Shown piece after piece: positions 22,365-34,456 of a stretch of DNA of 64,000 nt. The stretch comes from Aulostomus chinensis (taxonomy: Eukaryota > Chordata > Actinopteri > Syngnathiformes > Aulostomidae). Location of the stretch: the NCBI GenBank assembly GCA_037954235.1, contig JBBMOA010000004.1, forward strand, positions 17,310,601 to 17,374,600, read 5' to 3'. The first letter of the stretch is position 1; each line of letters begins with the position of its first letter. Under the pieces are notes generated by a model. That model did not search any database, was not told the DNA's origin, and saw only the letters and a program-made list of their open reading frames with translations. A program made the translations under genes and the position numbers.

Positions 22365-22384
22365 AGAGAGAGAGAGAGAGAGAG
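22365..22384. repeat. Short (GA)n tract
   Basis: About ten GA units in a purine-rich neighbourhood (about 22258-22395). Confidence 0.85.
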
Positions 22385-23051
22385 GAGAAGAGGGGCAGCC
22401 ACATGCTGTTTCCTGAACATGGAGATTAGGAAAAGTGGGAGGGGGGTTTTGTGTGGATGTTGAAACAGTGGAGAGTGCATGATGCCAGGAGTGAGATATG
22501 GCATATGTGTGTGTCACCTCCCCAAAGTGTTACTGAAACCATGATTCTATGCATCACATGACCCATCATGTGCCGATGAGTCCTTCCGTAGTTGTCGAAA
22601 CCTGTGTGTGATTTGATGTGTGTATTTGATGATTCAGGGGAGGGCTGTAACTGGATAATTGTTCGCCTTGACAACAGGCTTCATCTGCACCCGCGGCGAT
22701 TGCTGGTTGCCAAGGTTACATAGGCGTGTGTCAACACGTCCCCCCGAAAGCCGACACCTTTCCTGAATGGATATTACCATGACTCTGTAGATTTTCTCCA
22801 TGTTATATACACAAAAAACACTCAAACACACATGCACACACACTTTGGCCTATATGAAAGAGAGAGCAGATATCACTCTCCAAGCCTGTGTGTGTGTGTG
22901 TATTCATGTTCACATGCCTGCTGAATGTACAGTGGAAGAGATGAATCTTTTATGCTACTTGAGGTGCTTGTTTCTGTCATTGGTGCTTCACCTGCACAGT
23001 CTGGATGTGTTTGTGTATTTTGATACATGCTTTCAGAGATCCTATAATTCT

Positions 23052-23054
<3 letters not shown>

Positions 23055-23085
<31 letters not shown>
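23055..23085. repeat. (CT)n microsatellite
   Basis: About 15 perfect CT units. Confidence 0.95.
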
Positions 23086-23090
<5 letters not shown>

Positions 23091-23942
23091 GGTTCACTCA
23101 GACTTGCAAGATGGTTTTAGCAGACTATTGTCACCCGTTAAAGTGATACCCCACTCAAAAAAGTGTGTTTTGTCTCAAGTACACACAAATTGGTGACTTT
23201 AGCTCAATGATAACTTTTCACGCCCGGCTTCACTTCCTTGTGACCCCTGAATGCAGAAAGAGCCAGCCATGTATATTTAGTTTGACACTAATGGTGACCG
23301 GCTACTAACAACACTAAAACTGTCAGTATAATCCACATCATCTCCATGCAGTCATATGCTCAAGATACTTATTTGTGAGTACTTGAAAGGCAGAAAAACA
23401 CGATTTGGGTGAAGTATTGCTCGCTTTAAAGAACAGAAAAAGATAAACAAACAGGAGGGAAGTCGAAATAAGCCGCGGTACCACACATAGTGAGAGGAGG
23501 AGACGAAGCATTTAATCAAACGAAATGAAGCTGGTAATTTATTTTTCTCATTTCAAATGGAAAGAGTTTGCCAAATTGATAATACGCCAGCATCAGATTT
23601 AATCTTAAAGCTATAGTGCAACAATTACATCATAAGTTCTGCTGCAGTGTTGCTGTTGCTGCTGGATAACAGTAGACACATTTTTAGGGAGGTCACACAA
23701 ACCCAGTGAACCGACTCATTTCATTAATCACAACTCGATCCAGTTGTTATGATGATCACACAACAAAATTATTTATCCATATTCAAGTTAGCAGACGGCT
23801 AACCTGAAGTGGCCAGCTCAGCTATAGCCAACTCCAGCTCTGTTGTGGCTGTAAAAAGGCAGCTTTAAAATTTTGGGCATCACAACTAGAAGAAGAACTG
23901 ACTTGTTTCATTTGCAGAATTCAGTCCAATTGATCTGATGAC

Positions 23943-24311
23943 AGGCAGCACGGTGGTGCAGTGGTCAGCACTGTCGCCCCATAGCAAGAAGGTTCCGGGT
24001 TCGAGCCCTGGCTCAAACATGGAGTCTTTCTGTGTGGAGTCTGCATGTTCTCCCTGTTCCTGTGTGGGTTCTCTCTGGTACTCCAGCTTCCTCCCACAGT
24101 CCAAAGACATCAAGAGGGGACGAGGCTGATTGATACTCTAAATTGACTGTAGGTGTGACTGTGAGTGTGAATGGTTGTCTGTCTCTATGTGTTGGCCCTG
24201 TGATGGACTGGTGACCCGTCCAGGGTGAACCCCGCCTCTCGCCCAAAAGGTGCTGGGATAGGCTCCAGCCCCCCGCGACCCTTAACAGTAAGCAGAAGAA
24301 AGTGGATGAAG
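23943..24311 (+). mobile_element. tRNA-derived SINE, full length, with 11-bp target-site duplication
   Basis: The head GGCAGCACGGTGGTGCAGTG and the box-B-like GGTTCGAGCCC (23998-24008) mark a tRNA-derived RNA polymerase III promoter. The body has the widespread fish repeat words TGTGGAGTCTGCATGTTCTC, CTCCCACAGTCCAAAGACAT, ATGGTTGTCTGTCTCTATGT and GCTGGGATAGGCTCCAGCCC, and ends in a GGATGAA tail. Perfect 11-bp direct repeats GATCTGATGAC flank it at 23932-23942 and 24312-24322, which is direct evidence of target-primed reverse transcription. It encodes no protein and would rely on a partner LINE. The exact Repbase family name is not assigned here. Confidence 0.88.
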
Positions 24312-24840
24312 GATCTGATGACCTTTTGAAAGTCTTGAAAAGCGACATTTTAGTTATTCTTCCACATTCAAGTTAGCAAATGCTATGAATGCAGGGATTT
24401 ACCTGCCTGCATTGAGCTTGATGAGCAGGGAGAGCTCGTTTTGCAATATAATTTAAATTACCATCAAAGTTTTCTGTGATATGACTTAACCCCCCCCCCC
24501 ATTCACATTTATTCATCCCTGTATGAGTTGTGAAATTTGAAGTTGAGGTCTTGGCCAGGATGAGATGATAGGTGATGTATTAGTCGATGTATGCAGGTAA
24601 GACGGACAGCTGAGGAACATGTGAGAGAAAGCAGAGTTGCTATAAGAATGTAGATGATGGCTGAAGTGAAGGAGGAGTTGCATACAAAGACAGGAGAGGC
24701 AAACCTCCGTCTCTTTCCGTCTTTTATCCCTCTCCATCTTTCTCCACCTCGGCTTCTTTGTCTTTTTTCTTTCCATACACTTTCTCTTCCCTCTCTCTGA
24801 CAGCTCGTCTCTGCTCCCGTCTCGCCACGATGCCTCACAG

Positions 24841-24842
<2 letters not shown>

Positions 24843-24878
<36 letters not shown>

Positions 24879-24919
24879 GCCCTGCCGCCCTGCTCCAGTT
24901 TTTGCACCACACAGGCTGC

Positions 24920-24961
<42 letters not shown>
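24843..24961. repeat. Two (GT)n microsatellites
   Basis: GT tracts at 24843-24875 and 24923-24961 are separated by 47 bp of unique sequence. Confidence 0.95.
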
Positions 24962-24962
<1 letters not shown>

Positions 24963-25028
24963 CCCTCAACAATGCTTTTCTTTTCTGCCAGCTCTGCAGT
25001 CTGACATAGGAGATTTTTCAGCTGCATG

Positions 25029-25090
25029 CTCTCTCTCTCTCTCCCTCTCTCTCTTTCTCTCTCTCGCCCTCTCTCTCTCTTTCTCTCCCT
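25029..25090. repeat. Impure (CT)n microsatellite
   Basis: CT repeat interrupted by CCC, TTT and CG units. A GT/GTGC-rich stretch follows at about 25157-25240. Confidence 0.93.
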
Positions 25091-27194
25091 CAGTAGTCAG
25101 CGTTTTGGCATTTTCTCAATGCACTCTGTCATCTGTTGGCATGAATAGGCTGCATATTGTGTGTGTGTCTGTATGTGTGTGTGGGCTTATGCGTGTGTGT
25201 GTGTGCGTGCGTGTGTGTATGCAGGTATGTGTGTTTATCTCTGTGTTTGTGCAGAGAGCCATGAAGGTGGAAAATAGCTGATTTTCACAGTCTTAGAAAT
25301 TGCACCAGGCATGTTTTTGATGTTGGAATACATGTTATGGGCAGAGTAGAAGTCAAGACTGCTTATTGACTCAAAGACTGAGCACAAGTTCAACTGAAGA
25401 AAAGTAAAGGTACTATATGTAGGTATTTTAGTTTAAAAAAAAAACTCTAAATTTTACTGTAATCATCAACAAAATGTGAAGGAGTAACGTCTGTGTGTTG
25501 AGATGTGATGACCCAGCCTTCCCTGCCACGTTTTTTCCCATAACACCAGTGCTGCTAGCCTTGCTGAAGAAGCTTTAGCTTTAAAAAGAACTATGATGTA
25601 AACTATAAACAGATGCCACATGTGACGATGTCGCAGTCATTGTATTGACCAAGTATGCCGTTCATGCAAAAACGCTGATTGGCTTGGTTCTTTTTGGGAA
25701 ACGTTGTAAATATATTCAAAGATATATTAACAATGTTATTTTGCAATCCGGTATCCTTAGTTTAGCGCCACTCCTGACAATTATGATTAGCTTACATGTA
25801 GGGAAAGGTGGTACACAATTTTGCCATCTAATGCAGTGCAACAAAGCAAATATTGATTGTTTTGTGTGATTTCTGAAGATAATGCCTCATTAGGATATGA
25901 TGAATATCGATTGGATTATTCTGATTTATTTTTATATCTTAAGCGGTATTCTTGATACCGAAAAAAAAATGGGCTCTGAATATTGTGATATTTCTTTTTT
26001 GTTGTTGTATTCACGTCACCCAGCTGTTGGCCAGAAGTACCTTTAAATCTCAAGACCACAATTTATTCAGTGTGTTTTCAATCTGTCAGTTGAGTGCCAG
26101 CTATTATACAGTACACTGCGTATTCTTCACTCAGGACAATCCATTTATGTGTGACATAAAAGGGAAAACAAGTCTTTACTGTGGCATTGAAAATTGGCCA
26201 AATAAATCTGTGAAACAAGCCTTTTACCTCAAACAGAGATTTGAGGTTTTTCTTTTGATATTTTGGCATCATTTGTTGGCAAATGTACACAGAAAGTATA
26301 GATACTAATACAGATACATCTACATTAAGCTAATATTAGCTGATTATGTAGGCTAATATACTTTAAGTTGTCTTTGACCCCACTATTTCACCGCCTCAGG
26401 CTTTTCATGTGATGTTCTGGAGATGCATCATCACCCCCCGAGATCTGAACATTTCTCCAGTGGGCCTTGACTTAAGTCTTTTCAATGTCACATTTCCTGC
26501 CAAAATGGAAGGCATTCTTTCAAAAACTAAGGCTAAAGTGCATCAGACCAAGCCTGAGACAAGTCAGGGTAAAAGCACATATAAAGCAGAGGCATTTCTC
26601 AAACTTTGTGACATATGGGGTATATGGAGTAAAATAGATGCAGTGTCAGAATCTTAGTAGAGCATCAAGACACAAACGACTCACGAGTGACTTAATGTGC
26701 TGCCACTCCCACATCACCAGACGCTCTCACATTCAGAGGGAAGTTTTAGATAATCAAAGACTTTGAAGTGTAAATTTAGATTGTGTCTGTTTTATTGAAG
26801 TCACATTTGCGGGATTTTTTTTTTTTTTATCGATATCTTCAGGTGCCTGTAAGGGCCAGCAAGTCTAAAAGATGAACTACCATTAATGCACTCACAGCTT
26901 CTTCTCTCCTGTTTTATTTAACTTTAACTAAACGATGTGAGAAATCGGGATTGAATTTGTCTCATCCACCATTATGTTTATGTGTGTAATTGCATGTTTG
27001 GGATTTGGCAAAAGAGATGAAGAAGTACTCTGTGAATAATGCTTCCTCTGGGAAATCCATTGTTTGTAGTTTTTCAACCGGGACAGGCATTGTACAATCA
27101 ATAAACTCAATTCATACCCCTCCAAAAAAGAAACACCAAAAGTTGGGAAATAGAGGGAGATGCCTCTGTTTTTTCTGTTTGGTTCATATAACAG

Positions 27195-27303
<109 letters not shown>

Positions 27304-29160
27304 AGAGTGTGTGTTAATTTCTCTAGGGAAGGGCTCATGAGACTGGTATAGTTTGACCAGCAGAGCTCCAGGGCACCACAGGGAAATCAGAAGAACTGGC
27401 CTGCCGCTGTGTCCCTGCCTGGGTTACCTGATCAGGGACTCAGCCTCTCAGGGTTCCAGTCGAGTGCCAAACAAGACCAGCCAAAGCTATTTCTGCTGAG
27501 GTGCTAAACACTGCTAGCTTATACTGTGGACAGGATGCTTAGCACAAATTCACTTCACTGCTAAAAATAGACTTAATCCAAGTTTATAAGATACTATCAT
27601 CGCGAGTGTGAAAGTGTTGTTGTGTGTGTGAAGGTTTATATTTGCACTGGATTTTTGAATTTGTTCTGTAGGGATACAGCAATTTTACTTGCAATCCAGT
27701 CGGTTACATTGTTTTTTTAAACAAAAAAAAAATGTAGTTTTCATTTAAATGAATTAAGTGCGGGACATCCTTGAATGCAGAATTTGAGTTTATGTACCAG
27801 ATACAGAAAATACTGAGATACAATATAGACAAAGATGAGCGAATTGTAGAGACGAGATGAGGCTGGTGGCATTTTCACACCCGCCTCGTTTAGTGTGATT
27901 AAATCAAATTCTGGTGCATTTTACCACTTGATGTAATCCATTTGGGCAAGTGTGAAACCGGCAATTGCACCAAAAATAATAGACATTTTCAGATACAACA
28001 TAGTTGCCAGGCAAACTACACACACAAAAAAAAAATCCTGTAATCAAGGTTATGTTGCGCGTGGGATGCGGAAGGTTGCATAGCAGAAAAATTGTAGAAG
28101 ATGTATGCAAAGTGGTCATAATATGCTCTAGTCCAAGGGTTCTCGTCCTATACCACTTCAAGGGCTGATTATTCATACTTCTGATAAGCCAGGGCCCATT
28201 AAAAAAAAGTAAATATCACATATTATTTTCACTAATCTGTGCAAATAGAATGTATTTTAAGTGTAGTTATTAAATCAAGGCTTCGGTTTGGAAGGTTTTA
28301 GCGGCTCATTTTAGAGCATCCAGCCACTTCACACACCAGGCTTTAACCTCTATTGACAAAAAACATATTTAATGTACTTTGAGTGTATTTATGCACCAAT
28401 ATAACATCCCTTTGTGAGTTTTTTGTTGTTGTTGTTGTTTTTTGCTCCAGGAAGTTTCTCATAAGCCGGACATTAGCGGTTAGCGTGCCAAACTGAGCAT
28501 CTCGAATTGATGACATTAATTTATTTTTTTGGTTTAAACGTATAATTTCATCCACTGGCAGAAACGCTGTTCTAGTCCAAAGCACATGACCTCCTCACTG
28601 TCCTGCTTCTGCCCTACACACATCTCACCAGTAAAAACGGAGTGAACATTCTCACGAGGTTTGTACACACATCTGTGGTTCACTTTGCTTTTTCATTCGC
28701 TGTGAAAACAAACGGAACTGAATGAAAATGCTGGAAGATCAACTGATTCTGATCATTGAGCTGTAAGTTTGAAACGTTCTGATATAACAAGCATCTATAA
28801 ATCCATTTATTGTCCAGTAAAACTGATACAGGTGGTCATGTAATACAAAGAGACATCAGACACACACTGTTTCAATGAGAAGAGGCGAAAGAATACATGT
28901 TCAACACAGTGAAGGGAAGATGAAAACGACCTCATAGCCTGCACAGTTGGAGCGAGAGAAAGACATGAAGACGGACAGATAGATTGAGGGATGGGCGGAA
29001 ACAGAGATGGCAACAAAAAGGCGTGAGAGAGGAAGGAGATTTGTAGTGAAGCAAAAGAACAAAGCAGAGAGATGTGGAGAAACAGATGGTGATGCAGCAC
29101 GAGAGACACGTGAACGAGAGAGAGAGATGTAGAAAGACTGGGGCGGAGAAGTATAGAGAC

Positions 29161-29450
29161 GATATATTTAGAGAGAGAAAGAGAGAGAGAGTTTGAGCCT
29201 CCCAGCTAGAGGCATGACTCATCTTCTGCCAGCTGACAGAAGGATGGATGGAGGGAAGGAAGGAGGGAGGAGATGGACAGAGCAGGGTAAAAAGAAAGAT
29301 GGAAGGAAGGAGGAGGGGGACAGCATGTGTGATGTAGGGGGGGGGGGACACAAAAATGAGAAATGGGGACAGGAGAGTGTGGGAGGAAGGAAGTCAAGGG
29401 GGTGGGAGGGAAAAAAAGGAAGGATGAGGGTGAAAAGAGGACGTGTTTCC
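29161..29450. repeat. Purine-rich (GA/GGA) low-complexity region
   Basis: Long strand-asymmetric purine stretch with GGAAGGAAGG and a run of ten or more G at about 29337-29348. Open frames over it are compositional artefacts. Confidence 0.85.
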
Positions 29451-29589
29451 ACAGGAAATCTGACATGTAACCACACATGTATATAAAGAAAAAAACAAAG
29501 AGACAGATATGAAGCCGCAGGCCTCTCTGAAGACCCTCTCAGCTGCTTCCAAGTCCCAATATGTTTCCCCCAGGGGTGTGTGCGTGCAC

Positions 29590-29590
<1 letters not shown>

Positions 29591-29630
<40 letters not shown>
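29591..29630. repeat. (GT)n microsatellite
   Basis: About 20 GT units, preceded by TGCGTGCACGC. Confidence 0.95.
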
Positions 29631-29634
<4 letters not shown>

Positions 29635-31314
29635 CGTGTGTTTGTGAGGATGATATAAGCAGTAAATTTCCCCACAGCCAGCTGCATTTGGCAGTTCGTT
29701 ACTGCACCCTTAAAGAAAGACAAAGAGAGAGAGAGAGAATGAGCGAGCAAGAGCAGGTAGCTTCATCGGCTCGTGGGTTTGAGCTCTTTGGTGCTGACAA
29801 ATGCATTCATGCATCTGCGTAATACTGGTGTGTCTTCCAATTTCTACCGTATCCCGGTTTTCTTTGAGCTATAGAAGGAGCTGGAATAACCATAAACTGT
29901 TTCTGAGAGTTAAAAAACAAATGGATAAAACCAAGCTTTCCTGCTATGTATCGTCACTGCAGAAACTTTATACGTCCAAAATTAAAGATTTCTCAGGAAA
30001 CTGATGAGGAATTCGTCACGTCTCAGTTGAAATCGCCTCGTCTTTTACCCCCAGAGCCAGTGTGCAACATTTCAAGTATCAGGTTTGGTTTGAGGCTCCT
30101 GTGGCATTATGAGATTTAATCACAGGCTCTTGTTAATAAACCCACAGGCTGACGTAAAGGACAGTGATGAATAGCTATGATTTATGAAAAGAAAACATCT
30201 CAAGAGGTGGGAAGTAACATAAGTAAAGTAAAATAACTGCAAGCTGACACAAACATAGCGGGTAGAGATCTCCTTTGCATGTTTAGAGTTTCAGAGCCTT
30301 TGAACTTTTTTCTTAAAAAGAAGTTGAAACAGTGCTTCTACTTTTAGCAGACTCTTTTCTTCTCAACAGAAGTATCTGCATTTCTACTTGAGTAAAGAAT
30401 GTGTGTACTTCAGCCACCTCCGTAAAATATAGGGATTCAAGGTTTCCGCCCATGAAATTCTGCTTGGGTCGTCGCTTGAGAAAAAGACGGAGTCTTCAAA
30501 CCAAGTTCCGTCTATCTACAAGCTTCTGCTGTACAAAAGTGTCCTTGAGAGAGACCTGTGACACCCAGGGTCACTGCTCTATAACGAATCTCGACCTTTG
30601 ACCTCTTCCGAGGGAAAAAAAAAAAAACCACAGGAACATCCCAAGTACAAGAGCGATGTTCAGGTTGTTCATCGCATGTGGAAGCAAATCCTGGTGGCTC
30701 GTGCTATTTATTCTTCATTTATTTTAGCTGCTTGGAGGCAGTCGCTTGGAAGCGTTTGAGTTTTCTAGGAGAAGAAATCCCTGATTTTTGGTCTGCAGAG
30801 GCTGGATCATCTCATTTGAGGAGGAGGTTGGCTCGAGGGTCTTCTGAAATTTGCATGTCTTACAAACACAATCCTTTAAATGGTGTGTTAGTGTGTAACA
30901 CGATTAAGACGCTATGACTGCTCAAGAATTTCTACTTAAAAATAGAATCCCTAAATACATCTCCTATTTCTTTTTATTTTTGTCCTCCTCCAACATTCTG
31001 GGGATTTTCTTTTTCTTATTCAACTTGAGTACGACCCATTTCAAGTCATTGATAGTCAACAAAAAAAGGGGAGGGGGGATATTTAGCATATTGGCATGAG
31101 CACCTTCCAGTGGATCAGGGCCGACTATACATCAGAAGTCAACCGCAGCTGGTTTCCCCTGCAGGAAAAAGCTGGCTGGGTCGCTCGCTGCGGCACTGTA
31201 GGCAATAAAAAATAAATAAAAAAAGGGCTGCTGTTAATCCAAAGACGAGCTGCCGAGTTTCTCAGGCATTGCTCCCTGTTGCATGGCTATTGCTCATATC
31301 CTCCAGGGACAAGT

Positions 31315-31315
31315 C

Positions 31316-31403
<88 letters not shown>
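31315..31403. repeat. (CT)n array with 30-bp higher-order unit
   Basis: CT repeat in which bases 31321-31350 and 31351-31380 are identical 30-mers, each with one TTT interruption and a terminal TG. This shows segmental duplication within the array. Confidence 0.93.
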
Positions 31404-32104
31404 GTGTATGTATTATTTGGACACTCCCTCTCTCTCCTTCACTCTCTTCGTTTTCCCTCCTACCTCTTTTCTTTCTGTATGTCTCACTTGGTCCAAGTTT
31501 CTCCCCAAGCCCTCAACCCCTCCCTGCTTCAGTTAAATGCAGTCAGCACATGGCTAAACTGCTCCTCCTAGTGGTTAAGAGGACACATCACAACTGGCCT
31601 GCTTTTTTTTTGTGTTTTTTTTTTTTTGTTGTTCTTGTTTTTTAAGCGTCACATTCAAGGTCCCAAACTAAGTTCTGGGGCAGTTTTCAGCACAAGAAGT
31701 ATGAATTGAATATGATATAAATCGCTTTTAAAACAAAAACAAAACTAATCGAAAACATAAAGGAAGAATTTAGATTTTATTTCTTTAAACAAAAAATTGG
31801 TGTATTCAGAAACGTATAAAGTTTAGTAGAAAGTGAATCTTATGATGTATTTATATACGTTCCAATCATGGATGATAAAAAAACAATGACAAGTTTGTGT
31901 TTGTAGTAGTAGTGTGACTCGTTAAAATAAAAGAAATCGATGTATTCCTCTCCAGGTGATGGCGCTGTTGCCACAGTAACGTACCACAGCGCAGACAAGG
32001 TGCGTCACTTCATTTATAGAGAAACGAATGGCAAAACAAGACACCTGTTAAGGAAGGAAAGGAATTTAATTCAGTCTCAGTGTTACTCTCTGACTAGACC
32101 AGTT

Positions 32105-32108
<4 letters not shown>

Positions 32109-32153
<45 letters not shown>

Positions 32154-32176
32154 GTGTGAGAGAGAGAGAGAGAGAT
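32109..32176. repeat. (GT)n then (GA)n compound microsatellite
   Basis: GT repeat 32109-32143, a GGTGGG interruption, then GA repeat to about 32176. Confidence 0.93.
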
Positions 32177-32290
32177 TGTTGCAACTTTGTAACTCCCGAC
32201 GTCATTGTTTTCTGTGTTTATTCAACCTGACTTCGACCCACCCAGGCTCACACACAATAAAGCAGAATATCAATTAGATGTTTATTGATT

Positions 32291-32306
32291 GTGCGCGCGC
32301 GCGCGC
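32291..32306. repeat. (GC)n alternating tract
   Basis: GTGCGCGCGCGCGCGC, a pure alternating GC run with strong Z-DNA potential, about 1.8 kb upstream of the wnt5b start codon. Confidence 0.9.
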
Positions 32307-33470
32307 CTGTTATCATACAAGGACGAGTAACATCCGAATCTCTCCTGTAGCGAGTGACATTTCTTCAGAGATGCACGAGTACAGAAATAAACCCAATCTC
32401 TCATCAGACGAGAAGCCGATGACGTTTTTAAACCAGAAGCTGCTAAAAACCCCAATACGTTTTACGCGCTATCATTATCCCAATTAATGTTTTTGCCGTC
32501 TTTATCAGAATGAATCCAAGAAGACGCACTTAAAGGATGTTTTAGCACCGAATAAGAAACTTTCTGAATAATAAATTAGCTCTTTTTGTTGCGTGGTGAG
32601 CAGAAAGATTCATTACCTGTTGATACTGATGCCAAAGCTCTTTATAATGTTGATGATGTGAATTAAAAGTACTTTTTATTAAATGAAAGTTTTAATCAGT
32701 GAGATTGAGGGGCCACCGGTCTAAAACTCCCCTTTTGCGCACCTTTGGTTGCGGACGAACTCTTTTGTAGGAGCACTGAATCAGATCAAAGTGTCTTTTC
32801 CTCCGCAGGTTCACCGCCCACCGTCCCGGCCTCAGTTTTTCTTTGACCAGGTTATGAATTGGGAAGAGATCTCGCTTCAACACGCCTTTTCTTTAGTCCA
32901 GGACTTTTCAGGACTCCTGGTCCGTCTGTGTGTCCGTGCGTAAACGTGTGTGCGTGTAGGAGGCGGGGTCGCGGACCAAAGAAGAGAAGGGATTATATGG
33001 TGGGATTTTTACTTTGTTATGTTTTGTTAGAAGCGGTCACCTTTTATTCAAACTAATTTTTCACTTCAGTTAATAAAAGGAATGTGACGTACGTGCACTT
33101 TGTTTGAGGTCCCCCATCACAACCTTCCCCTCCTCCCTGTGGTTCGGTTTTACGCATTTCTTTTAATATTCCTTCACTCTCATTACATTATATTTGTTTG
33201 GGGGTTTTTTTCTATTCGATCGTCCCGTCCGTTCTATACGTTATTCAGACAATTACATTAATTGATTGTAATCAGGTCCTTGCAAATTACTGATGGAGAA
33301 ATCAAGAGAGCAACAAATCGCCCAAAACAAAAAGCGGTGAATGTTAACAGCACCCTGCGCACGAACAGACTCGCGCAACCTATGGCCGTAAAACATAGGG
33401 AGGGAGAGGGGTGGGGTGGGGTGAAGTGGGGGTGAGAAAAGGAGGAGGTGTAAACTAGGGTGAGAGAGAG

Positions 33471-34093
33471 GGAGATGTGGAGTGGCCGCAGAAGGAAAGG
33501 AAGAGAAAGGAACAGTTGCTTTTGCTGCTCAATTAGCGTTTTTATCTCCCGGTAAATCTTTCCTCAAGACTTCCCGCACTGTGGCTCTGCTCCGGTCACC
33601 TCCCGACAGAGCTCGAGTCTCTGCTCAGCCTTCGAGTGCGGAAAACCCAACTGGCACCAAACTATTTTACGCACCATCTGGAATTGGAATTTAACTGGAT
33701 TCATATATTTTACAAGCAGGCCTTGACCTTTAAGGAGCATGCGGCTGTGATTGCCGGTATTCTGGTCTTCTCATCTCCATTGAAACCTGAGGATTACAAA
33801 CTTCCACTCCTATGGTTCCTTTTCAGACTTTTGTGGCAGTTGCCTGATTGTGTTTTCCTCTTTTAAGACTCGGTCGGCCTGGTTTGAACGACATCGAGCA
33901 CATTATACAGACTGAACTGTGTGAATAAACACAGGACACGCAGACTCGAACCCACGGCATCTCCAGCACCACAGGGTTTGCGTCCCAACCTAACAACCCG
34001 AGCGAGCAGGACGCCTCCTTAATTTTTTCGCCCATGTCTCAACAGCAGAGCACTTTCCCCAGGAGCGGCTGTGTGGCGGTGACGCGGCGGACC
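33471..34093 (+). promoter_or_regulatory. wnt5b: wnt5b 5' UTR / proximal promoter region (inferred)
   Basis: A CpG-bearing, microsatellite-free stretch directly upstream of the first coding exon with no clear acceptor just before the ATG, so the leader is probably continuous with coding exon 1 for at least part of this span. The transcription start cannot be fixed by reading. An in-frame upstream ATG at 34034 lies within it. Confidence 0.45.
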
Positions 34094-34209
34094 ATGGACA
34101 ACAAGCCTGTCCGGACACGGCGGAGCAGTGCCCTCCGACACTTGCTGCTGGCAGTCGCCTTCCTCGGCTGTGGCTCCCAACTGCTACTGGTGGATGCCAA
34201 TTCATGGTG
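34094..34209 (+). CDS. wnt5b: wnt5b coding exon 1
   Basis: Encodes residues 1-38 plus two bases of Trp39: a basic N terminus, a hydrophobic signal core and NSW. The ATG at 34094 sits in a strong Kozak context (ACCATGG) just before the signal peptide, which is why I chose it over the in-frame ATG 60 bases upstream. The donor is GTGAGT at 34210. Confidence 0.93.
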
Positions 34210-34393
34210 GTGAGTGTATTATCGCTGCAAATGCATTGATATCTAGGATCAGAAATAAAATATGGATACATTTTACTTTTACGCACGGCTTGTGCTTTAA
34301 ATTCTCGCCGTATCTCCTTAACCTCGTTGCCTCTAGACTGAATATTAGATTACAAACGGGAAAATGTGAGCTTACAGACGTCACTTTATGTCG

Positions 34394-34456
<63 letters not shown>

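Noticed and set aside
23944..24020. A tRNA gene suggested by the box-B-like GGTTCGAGCCC
   Set aside because: No full cloverleaf can be drawn, and the sequence continues into a fish SINE body with a target-site duplication.
29193..29486. Charged 97-codon frame and its antisense proline/serine frames
   Set aside because: It is a product of the purine-rich low-complexity region, with no conserved motif or splice structure.
31315..31403. CRISPR-like array of regularly spaced repeats
   Set aside because: The units are pure CT simple sequence with no unique spacers, in a vertebrate nuclear genome.
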